Source: Chondrus crispus
Lineage: Eukaryota > Rhodophyta > Florideophyceae > Gigartinales > Gigartinaceae
Reading direction: 5' to 3'
Length of the DNA: 64,000 nucleotides
NCBI RefSeq assembly: GCF_000350225.1
Contig: NW_005178998.1
Span: 102,849 to 166,848 of the forward strand
Below are positions 22,190 to 30,939 of this stretch, in pieces. The translations under genes were made by a program, and so were the position numbers. The number at the start of each line of letters is the position of its first letter. Position 1 is the stretch's first letter. Below the pieces are notes generated by a model, which was not told the origin of the DNA, did no database searches, and saw only the letters and a list, made by a program, of their open reading frames with translations.

Positions 22190-22956
22190 TTGATCATCTT
22201 AACGTAGTATTTCATTCGTTCACGGAACTGAACGTTTTCATCGTGCTTCTTCTTTGGTCAACGTAGTCAAGTTCTATGGCTGTACGACGATGAGCTGCCA
22301 GAAAAGGCTCGAATCGATCATTCTTGGGAGTACCTTGACACTTGTGTGTACTGAGTAGCTGTGGCAATGGAAGGCGTGTCGGCATTAGGGAACATCGGAG
22401 CGTCGAGCATGGTGATATATGAGCAGTGGCGCGCTCGGGTGTGGGAAACGAAAGAGGTGTCCGACCCCGACTACCTGCCAACCGAAAACGTCAACCTGTT
22501 TTTCGATATATGTTACAAACAATTACGACATGCTGGATTTTTTGAAATCATCCGCCTGCACTGTTGCACAATCGTGCCTGTAGCCGCTAGCATTCCCACG
22601 CACAGAGAGCGACCTTCAACAATACTTTGAGCTTCGGTGGCGATTTTTTTACGATTCGCGATGTGGGCAAGCTGGGCACCATGCTCATCTGCTTCGTCCA
22701 GGTCATGCTGTGCGGCTTCGACGTCGTCTAAGGTATGAGAAGACACCGTCACTGCCCTCGTCTGCTGTTCGTTCTTAGAGTGCGGGATGTGGGGCGCGGT
22801 GCAATTTACGTTGAACATGCTAGCGCAAGAAATGCTTGGTTGTTCGGGGGAGGCACAGACGGACGGATCGCCGGGAATTCATTGTTGTGTACTATTCGAA
22901 CCTTTTTGGTATAGCACTAGTATTTACGTTCTATTACAAGCCTCCAGGTTTGAGTA
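22190..22956. other. gene-poor stretch with weak coding remnants
   Basis: On the minus strand two short protein-like blocks occur in different frames: FEPFLAAHRRTAIELDY (about 22310-22255) and ERMKYYVKMIKRGTSYRE (about 22225-22165). They suggest another frameshifted gene just upstream of the Sel1 pseudogene. ORFs of 89 codons (22361-22630, plus) and 101 codons (22513-22818, minus) overlap and show no recognised domain, so I call neither. Confidence 0.35.
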
Positions 22957-25017
22957 CTACCCCTCGCCGTCGAAACGTATCGGATCAAACTGGGAAGACG
23001 TGAGCTCGCTAACGCCCACAAAGCCATCGCACACATCTCCGATCCAATCGCAGACATATTTCTTGAATGCTGAAGGTCTGAGAACGACGCGGTCGCAGTC
23101 CTTGCCCTCCTTTATCGAATACGAGCAGACGTACGAAAAGGTTATCTCCCTCGTATCGTTTGCATGCTCAAAAGTCTCCCCGCTGGCATCAGAGATCAGA
23201 GTCTTCTCCAGCTCTTCTGGAGCAACCCTTTCAACTATTTCGCGCAACGTTTCGTGAATACCCAGCGTTGCTTTCGGTAACAAATGTGAAAGCACGTCAG
23301 TGAACATGGCGTGCGAAACTCCACCTTTGCTCAGAACCTTCAGCAACGCCGAGTGTATATCGCTCTCCTCTGCACCATCGTCGGATAATTTTGTCGCAAT
23401 GCCCAGCGCTGTCCTCGCCAGTGCCACCTGCATTACGCAGCGCGTCGCGATCCAGGCATCGAGGCGGGCGAGCGTCAAAATTTATGCTACACCAGCCCTG
23501 AGGCGCTCCTTTCCCAATCGTAGTCCAGCCCACTCCTTGTAAATATCCCGAGCGGTGTCAAAAACGAAAAAGATGTCAACGCCACTCTCTCCAATATTAT
23601 CGCTCTCTGAATGCCCAGGCGGCACCACTGTACGCCAGTGGTCTAGGCTACCAGAGGTAATACAGTCAATACATGCTCGCATAATTTTGTCGATCCCGCC
23701 GCTGTCATCATCTGCAAACGCAATTCCCATCATTTTCACGTCTTCGCCAGCAGCATTGTTCAGAGCATGAATGATGTAGTCGACTGAGGCACTCTTCAGC
23801 TTGTTTTGAACCGGAATACAACTGACGTCCCACACCTTGGCCACCCTGGTCCAAACCGTTCGCTTGAGGCTGGACATATATGACGACGCCTTGTCAGCCA
23901 CCTCCGCAGAGAGCTTAGATGCCCCTTGAATGCCATTGAAGATGCATGCGCCCGAAATCTCCTCCTTGGATGCTGCTCTAAGAGCACTGGTAAGCGATCC
24001 GCTTTCGAGAGCCATCTTGTATGCAGTGCGAGCCAGAATGGTAGGAGACAATTGCGGCGGTAGAAGTGCGCCGTTTGTAATGCCTAGCTTCGCCACATCG
24101 AATGGTGGTACCGCCGCTCGAGTGCCGCCTCCCAGCCGTCCGATCCCATCGCCTTCAGCGATCTTCAGAGGCGAGGGAACCCATCGATAGTCTGCAATTC
24201 TTGGCGACTGCTCCATCGGAGTAAAGTTGCGCATGCAACGACGCGCAATGTCATCAGAGGCATATTTCATCACCACGACAACGTCGCGTTGAAGCGGGGT
24301 GATTGTGTCAAGGAATGGCTCGTCCTTTTGACGCTTCTTCTTGGTCGCAATGACTGCGCGCTTGGCAGCGGCGGCAGCCTGGCGTCCTCCACGAGATGAA
24401 CCTGCAACCAGAACCTCCAGCGCAGCCTTGGCATGCGAGAGCTCCATCACCTGCGCATTCAGCCGAGCAACCTCGATCATTAACGAATTGATCTTGTCAC
24501 CTTGTAGCTTTTTCACTTCTTGCATTTTCTGCATATAAATGTGTGGCTCATCAGCCCTGGCTCTCTCACGGTTGAGCAGTGATGCGATCTGCCGCTGCAG
24601 TACAGCTGCGTCGACACCCGCGGCCGTGTCGCCAGTCGACGCTCCGGCGACAACAGCGGGGGGCGAAGAACTTCGGTCCGGGGGAAGGACATCTGTAGCG
24701 CGACTGAGGTTGGGGACCGTAGAATGCGAGTGTAGTACCACGTTGGTGGCCAGAGGCCCGATTTCACTGTCTAGCCGCGTCGGGATCGCCGCGCTCAAGT
24801 CGAGAGCGCCAGCATCTCCCTCCCTGCTCTCGGGCTCATGGCTTGAGATTCCGTGGCTTCCGCGGTTGGCTCTTTTCCTTTTACGAGCCACTGAGGGAAG
24901 TCCGCAATCAGCCACGGTTCTGGTCTCGGAAGCGAGGCCACGCCGCAATCGCTTGCTTCTGTGGACCGGTGACTCCGGTTCCTCATCCAGCCTCCCCCAC
25001 CGGTGGCCCACAGTCAT
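22957..25017 (-). pseudogene. unidentified coiled-coil protein, ORF with one in-frame stop
   Basis: From ATG at 25017 a 511-codon frame runs to TAA at 23484-23482. The same frame then stays open for a further 174 or so codons to 22957, with no ATG at the restart (only TTG at 23478). This suggests one gene of about 686 codons with a nonsense codon, or a small intron covering the stop (a GTGTAG...ATGCAG pair flanks it). Visible: basic, nuclear-localisation-like clusters SKRLRRG (about 21), RKRKRANR (about 46) and KKKRQKDE (about 228), and a probable coiled coil at about 140-210. The rest is mixed alpha/beta-like and unrecognised. It lies upstream of the Sel1 pseudogene on the same strand. I cannot assign a function. 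Confidence 0.55.
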
Positions 25018-26202
25018 CAGGCAGGCCGAAACAGTGGTGCGCCGACGGACCTGAGGTTCAGACCTCAGGAGAATTGGTGAAGCTGCGTACGTACTCGTCC
25101 TCGCCAGACTACTCCACCGCAGAAAATTGCGCCTGCCTGAGGCACTAACTCAAGCTTTACGCCGGCAGTAAATTTTTGCTGGAGTAAATTGCTCGTGACC
25201 GTTACAGAATTATGTGGCGATAGTTTAATTGCGAAACATTATAGTCAAATTTACGCTAGTAAAGTTGAAAGTTTTATTTGAAGCCCTTCTGTAGTCGACG
25301 ACCATTGCCGCACGCGACGAGCGCGTCGGCACGTCAGAGGAAGGCGAAATAAGCCTACAAAGAGCTGCGCGACGGCGCTGAGTGAATGCGATCCAAGTTC
25401 GCCCGGTTCACATGCGGGATAGAGACAACAACTTTTTCAGCCCTTCCAATTTTTCCTGCAAGTCTATCGGGTGGCGTCCAGGCGCGACGTGTGGGTCGAG
25501 AAAGACGGGAGAAATACATGCGGCGCTGATCTAGAGGAATTGAGGGCGTGTGTATACTGGTAGCATTTCGCATCTGGCACGAGTGATAGTACTGTACCAA
25601 GCAACAGTAGGATGAGTGTGGAACGGGGGGGTTTCGGGGTTTGTCGCTGCGATTGGGGAGACCAGACATGGTGCGTTTCAGGAGGGGGAGAGAGAGGAGG
25701 GGTGCGCGGGGGCCATGGTTTGCTGGCGCTGAGTAAGACCAAAGAAGGAGGGAGGCGATGCGGGAATCGGGAATGGTTTGTTGAGGCTTCTGTGGATGTG
25801 CCGCGGAGCGATGTTGACCGAGCTTCTACAAGTGGTACAGTTGTTATTGCGTAGAACGTCACAGCGAGAAAGGCAATGCGATAGGGAATGGGATTGTGTG
25901 TGCAGTTTGAGGACAGTTGGGCAAATGTTTATGGCTGCTCACGTGTACGCAGGTGCATGTGTGTATGATTTTTGCAACTGCCAGGCATTTTGCTTTCTGA
26001 AGAATCTTGCATCCTGATTACATCAGCTCTCTTGAGCGGGGAGGCATGAAAACACTTTATCACGATCGACATTGTGGGACGCTCTTTGTCTCGATTGACT
26101 CAGTCAGTGTCTTTTCAAGATTTTGACGAGCGGTCCGTATTCTCAGAGTTGTCCCAGCGGTTCCCATTGCAGTGCTAAGGCTGCGATTAAGTAGAAGGAG
26201 CA
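25018..26202. other. intergenic, nothing recognised
   Basis: About 1.2 kb without a supported gene. The 3' side of the plus strand is G-rich (25620-25800). ORFs of 80 to 134 codons overlap on opposite strands and have no protein-like features. The stretch next to 25020-25300 would hold the promoter of the 511-codon ORF. Confidence 0.45.
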
Positions 26203-27808
26203 TTACGGGTCGTGAGGTCTGTGATCATGCTGGTCTGCAGTGGAGTACCTCATCTTACGCATTGGCTGCTTAAATCGGTTGATGTAGAATCGATGCGTCT
26301 CCCATCCACTGCGGATGAGGGATGATTGCGACCTCGTGCCTCCCAACTCATCATCGCAACGAACGACGTGAAGCAAGCCGCGGATTGAGCCGACATATTG
26401 CACATCAATGTAAGCGAGATTTGTCATTTCCGTAGACGTTTCAGCTTCGCAAGCAGGTGCTCCTGGAGAAACAGTTTCATCTTCTCCCTGTTGTAATTCT
26501 ACGACCACATGCTGATATGCATGACACACGACGACAGGTATGACACGTGTAAAAGCAAAAACACTCCACGTGACGAGCTGAGCAAGTTTGATTTTCAACG
26601 TGTACACGTGTGATTTCTGTACACGGTTGCACTCTACAGTACTTCAGGAGCACGTTTGGTTTTCGACGTGTACACGTGTGAAATATGTGCACGGTTGCGG
26701 TGTACTGTACAATCTGAGCATGTTTCATTTTCTCCGCCCGACACGTGTATGACCTGGACACATGTCCTCATTACACTGTCGGACGTGTACAGTACGCCTG
26801 TAGTCTTGCAGACAAAGTGTAGAACCTTGGTGGCGGGTGCCTGGCACGTGCCAAATGTTTACAGCGTCCATGGAGTGCAGCACGGGTACAGCAGGACACA
26901 AAGATACCGTTGCGCGAGTTTTGAATTCGTAAGGCAAAATGTGCACTGTTGTAATTGACAGTGGACAGGACCTCACGAGAGATTCAGATTCATAAGGCAA
27001 CGTGTGCGCTGTAAACAGTCCTTGCAGGATTGATTTGAATTCGTAAGGCAACGTGTGAGCTGTGAACGTGCCTTACGAATTTGTGCCACGCTGGATTTGG
27101 AATAGTAAGGGAATTTGTGCTTTGCTGTGCTTTGTTGTACTGCCTTACTAATTTCTCCGTCATGACAGTGCTAATTCGTAAGGCGGTTTTCTGTTCTGTT
27201 TGTTGGGCCATCGCCAGTTTGGCTGAGTAGCAAGACGGGCACATGTGTTAGAGCCAATACATTTGTAGTATGTGTGTCGTAGTGTTTGGTAGTAGAGTTC
27301 TAGAAGATTGCAGAAGTGTATAAGTAGTGCCAGAAGTTGGCGACTCAAAGTAAATCGGTACCCAATCCTTCAACTTAACCTCATCAACCGTCCTCCGATT
27401 TCCCTTTGCCCCGCTGACCTACCATTACTCCCCTCACAGCCCAACGAAGTTTCACGCAGTTCAAGGCGCGGTCAACGGCATCGATTTCGTCCCCGTGAAC
27501 ACGATCGTAGTACCGAATGAAACAAATCTCGATGTCATCTCTCTTCACAGATGCCTCAGCCAGGAGGTGACCCCGTCGCGGGATTTTGATAGCGATAAAA
27601 GCCAGTACTTTCGCAATGTAGACCTTTCGAGGCACAATTCCGCCAGTGCCTCCCGGCGGATCGTCGCCACTCTCCTCAATCATGACATTATCCTGTCTCG
27701 CTACTTTGCTGCTGTAGTAGCTGTGTGACGAGACGGCACGCTGCATCTCTCTGTCTCCATTGTCCATAGTTAAAATCTCAAAGTCGCGAGCGCCGTTCTC
27801 AGGCGCCT
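26203..27808 (-). pseudogene. unidentified gene split by LTR-C, truncated by Copia-1 #4
   Basis: Coding blocks 27808-27433 and 26488-26203 are in the same frame once LTR-C and one CTCCC target copy are removed; the junction reads VKLRWAVRG-EDETVSPG. The visible product is the C-terminal 220 or so residues. It includes ICFIRYYDRVHGDEID and, near the end, YIDVQYVGSIRGLLHVV, then FYINRF, with a stop at 26203. The style (a terminal I-x-G-LLHVV...FYxNRF block) reminds me of C-termini of large KDZ/Plavaka-type DNA-transposon proteins, but this is a guess from memory. The 5' part is missing because the 5' LTR of copy #4 starts at 27809. Confidence 0.55.
26489..27427 (+). repeat. solo LTR type C, copy 2
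   Basis: 939 bp, TGTTGTAATTC to CCTACCATTA, flanked by CTCCC at 26484-26488 and 27428-27432. It is almost identical to copy 1 except for a 68-bp imperfect tandem duplication at about 26590-26660. That duplication adds a second TTTTCRACGTGTACACGTGT block, so this copy has one more CACGTG box. Confidence 0.9.
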
Positions 27809-28311
27809 TATTGAAAATGTGCGACCACATGCTGTTATCTGAAAAGGTCAAAATCGAGTGACACGTGTACATGACTGCACGGTCCGGGCGCTCTTACCCA
27901 TATCACGACATGACACGTGTAAAATCCCAGATTTTGGGGTTCCGGGGACGAAAGTGGCCTCTCGGAGGGTCATGCAAATTTGCATAGTTTTGCCAAGTGG
28001 AACCTTGGCCCGTAGCACTATAGACTACACAGGAAATACTGCAATTCTATTGGCCCTCAGGTCTAATGCTGCAAATCTATTGGTCGAGCGTTGTCCACGT
28101 GTGCGTCATTGGCCTTGTGATGTACTTTAAATGGCCTGTATATGCCATAATTACGTTGTTTTGGGGGTTTCAAGTGGTTTGCCATGGTTGTAATGGGTAA
28201 TTGCATGGGGCTCCCGGGCGGGACACATGTATGCCGTGTACACATGTACACGTCGCCAGGTGGATTCGTGTACGTACACATGTACACGCACGCATCCAGG
28301 TGTATGCACAT

Positions 28312-29120
28312 TGTTGGAAATCTTCGACCACATGCTAAGCTCCAAGCCTGACAGATATTACACGTGTACGTCGACGAAACCTAAAATGCTTGCAAGAGCA
28401 TTCTCAGGATGTTTGGTCTTCAAGGTGGACACGTGTCATATTTGTACACAGTTGCACTTTCGTATCATTTCCGAGCATGTTTCAATTTTGGTGTTGACAC
28501 GTGTAAGTTATGTACCTCGTGGCACTCTACAGTACATTCTGAACATGTTTCATTTTTCTCGATTTGACACGTGTGTGACACGTATGACGTATGTGCCACA
28601 GTGGTTATTAATCGTATTGTAAAATCTGTAATCTACAGTACAGTACATTCAGATATTATTGACTCTCAAACGGTCCCAAATTATTAGCAAGAGAGAGTGC
28701 AAGAAGGAGAGTCATTTGATTATCAACGGAGAGTGGAAGTAGGAGAGTCACTTGATTATCAACCGAGAGTGCAAGAAGGAGAGTCATTTGATTATCAACG
28801 GAGTGGAAGTAGGAGAGTCACTTGATTATCAACCGAGAGTGCAAGAAGGAGAGTCATGTGATTATCAACCGAGAGTGGAAGTAGGAGAGTCACTTGATTA
28901 TCAACCGAGAGTGCAACAGGGAGAGTCACTTGATTATCAACCAGTGCAAGAACGAGAGTCACGTGACCAGCCCTAATGGCTCGTATTGTATGTAGTTCGA
29001 AGAGTATAAGTAGCGCCAATAGTTGGCGACCAAGAGTAAAATGGCATCAACTTCTTTTCCCGTCAACCACCAGCAACCTTCAACCATCCTTCTTCCCTCT
29101 GCCCCGCTGACCTTTCTATA
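28312..29120 (+). repeat. LTR type D (Copia-2), solo, inside LTR-A
   Basis: 809 bp, TGTTGGAAATC to CCTTTCTATA, flanked by CACAT (28307-28311 and 29121-29125). It matches the 3' LTR of Copia-2 #8 (50099-50764) but is longer because its tandem repeat block is longer. TG...TA termini. It holds TATAAGTA (about 29003), followed by the inverted repeat CGCCAA-TAG-TTGGCG. Confidence 0.92.
28690..28965 (+). repeat. 36-bp tandem repeats in LTR-D U3
   Basis: Seven to eight units of 36 bp (GAGAGTGCAAGAAGGAGAGT followed by CATTTGATTATCAACC). Two alternating variants occur, GTGCAAGAAGG and GTGGAAGTAGG, and the last units are partial. In the LTR of Copia-2 #8 only about four units remain (50270-50400). The position upstream of the TATA box suggests enhancer-like repeats whose number varies between copies. 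Confidence 0.88.
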
Positions 29121-29890
29121 CACATGAGGGTCTACAGTTTTACAGTGTCAGACTGTTTGCGATCCTGCGCGTGTCCGAGTACAGTACATGTGAATCAAAA
29201 GTACAACAAGTACTTCTCGCGAGAGGAATACAGTTGTGCGATTATTCTGTGTACGCGTCACGCTGTATGCGAGTCTTGCGTGAGCACGCGCCGTTGCACT
29301 GTGCTCTCGTCATGGTGCGCCGTTGGATGCAAGTTCATGACAGTACTCGTGTGATTTACATGTATTCTCATGTGAGTTGTGTAGAAAGTCTGGATGCACA
29401 TTGTTATAACTTGCCATAATTATCTGACAGTGCTTGGCGAAATTAGTAAGGTGAGAAACAAGGATACGTATGGCGATTGTGATATGAAAGACGTTTGCGT
29501 TGTTGGAAATAGACAAGTGCCAAGTTGTTCGTTGCACAACAATGAAGTCTGGCATGACTGGATGCAGATTAGTAAGGTGTGAAACAGTTGCATGCATAGG
29601 GCCATGGTTTACAGTCATTTGGAATGTGTAGAAATAGTTGTGAGCTAATAGTTACGAATCGATTCGTAAGGTGGAAATCGAACAGTATGGTCGGGCCACA
29701 AGAGGACCGCGCTTGGTCGCGCATAGTAGAGTATGGTTTACTGGGAGTCGGAGTAGAGCGATAGTGTAGCACTCCAAGTGTATAAGTATTGCAGGAAAAC
29801 GGCTTCAAAGTAAACCTCGGCACCAACTCCTTCACTCACACACATCAACCTGCCCTCCTTCTTTCCCTTGCCCCTCCGAACCTACCATTA

Positions 29891-29904
29891 GGTTATGGGC
29901 CCAG
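29891..29904 (+). promoter_or_regulatory. primer-binding site (half-tRNA iMet), copy #4
   Basis: GGTTATGGGCCCAG starts directly after the 5' LTR, complementary to the anticodon arm of initiator tRNA-Met. Confidence 0.9.
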
Positions 29905-30267
29905 TCCCTCGCTGTCGTTTCACTGCATGAGTCTGTCGTTCTCGTTCCGTTGTTTCTGCCGTCGTTGTCGCTGTCGTTTTCGTTGCCGTTTCTCGTCGTT
30001 GTTTCCGCTGGTCTTCTCGCTGTCGTTGTCGCTCTCGTTCTTGCCGTCGTTCTTGGTTTTGGTTTTCGCTGCTGCTGTCGTTCTTGCTCTCTTGTGTGAA
30101 TTGGTTTTGGTCATCGCCCCCGCTGTCTTCGTTGTCTTCGTTCTTGGTTTGGCTTTTGTTCTTGCTGTGGTTCTTGCTGCTGTCTCTGTCTTTGGTCTTC
30201 GTCTTCGTTTCCGCTCCCGCTACCGCCGTCGTCGTCAATCTCGCATTTGGTTTTTCTTCGTTCTCTC
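29905..30267 (+). other. T/C-rich leader of copy #4
   Basis: About 360 bp of degenerate TCGTTGTCG and TTCTTGCTCTC words. An ATG at 29927 opens the low-complexity frame MSLSFSFRCFCRRC, which runs unbroken to the predicted splice donor. A spliced message would stop this frame three codons into exon 2 (ATC TGG AAT TAG). Confidence 0.6.
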
Positions 30268-30939
30268 ATGCAAAGTAAGTTTTGAGTTTCTTTCCATTTC
30301 CTACACATCTAAGTGATTGTCTTTGCACGTTTTGGTGGTTCTTAAGAGCAATAATTCCAAAATCTGTTACTGACGATTATCTTCATATTCCTTATTGTGA
30401 ATACCTGTTTTTACGGGGTTGTGTTAGATCTGGAATTAGTACCGGTGCGCTCTGCGCCTGGGAAGCTGGTCACCGGTCGAACGGTTCGGACATCGGAGGT
30501 CGTATCCGTTGAGGTGCTTGAGCCTGAGGATCAACCTTCGCCTCGGCTCGCGCTTCCGGGTCCGTCCTCGAGTTGCGCACCTTATAGGATTCGTCGTATT
30601 CCGCGCTCTGTTCCCGCACCAATAAAGAGAACTACGCATCGACTTTCTGCTCGGAAAGCGGCTGTTCTCGCGGATAAACAGTTCAAGCGTGAGCGCAAGA
30701 GGAATCGTAAGGTGTGCCCGCGGTATAAGCGGTATTGTAAAGAGTGCGGCGTTAGTGGCAATAGTGCGAAGGCCTTTTACGACCACATTCAGTCTAGGTC
30801 TCATCGCATTCAAGTTGCCAACGCTAAGGAGACTCCGCGTTGTATCCCTTGCAATCGCGTCTTTGAGTCTCACGGGCACCTGAAGTGCCACGAGAACGGT
30901 GCCGCACACTTAAAGGTAGTTTGTGAACAGAATAGTTAG
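30268..30939 (+). CDS. accessory two-zinc-finger protein, copy #4 (predicted spliced)
   Basis: Mini-exon ATG CAA A at 30268-30274, donor GTAAGT at 30275, possible branch site CTGAC at 30370-30374, acceptor AG at 30426-30427, exon 2 30428-30939. The unspliced frame is closed by TAA at 30352 and contains no ATG, so splicing is the simplest way to start it. The eight finger ligands are kept. Private change: YCKECG where the others read YCKVCG, between the first two cysteines. The stop is TAG, 172 bp before the gag ATG. Confidence 0.75.

Larger units (their letters stand above)
27809..29890 (+). repeat. LTR type A, 5' LTR of #4, interrupted by LTR-D
   Basis: About 1268 bp without the 28312-29120 insertion and one CACAT copy. 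It begins TATTGAAAATG and ends CCTACCATTA against the primer site. Type A differs from type B mainly in the middle of U3 (for example CTATTGGCCCTCAGG where B has CTATTGGGTGTCGG) and in the post-TATA inverted repeat. Confidence 0.93.

Noticed and set aside
28690-28965. Regular 36-bp repeats that could be mistaken for a CRISPR array
   Set aside because: Units are head-to-tail without unique spacers, lie inside an LTR bounded by a target duplication, and the context is eukaryotic.
29927-30316. Hydrophobic ORF in the leader as a real membrane protein
   Set aside because: The sequence is a low-complexity T/C-rich repeat; hydrophobic residues and absent stops follow from composition, and other frames of the same DNA are open too.
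30397-30939. GTG start for the accessory zinc-finger ORF
   Set aside because: GTG initiation is not expected here, and a spliced ATG start fits in exact phase in all five copies.
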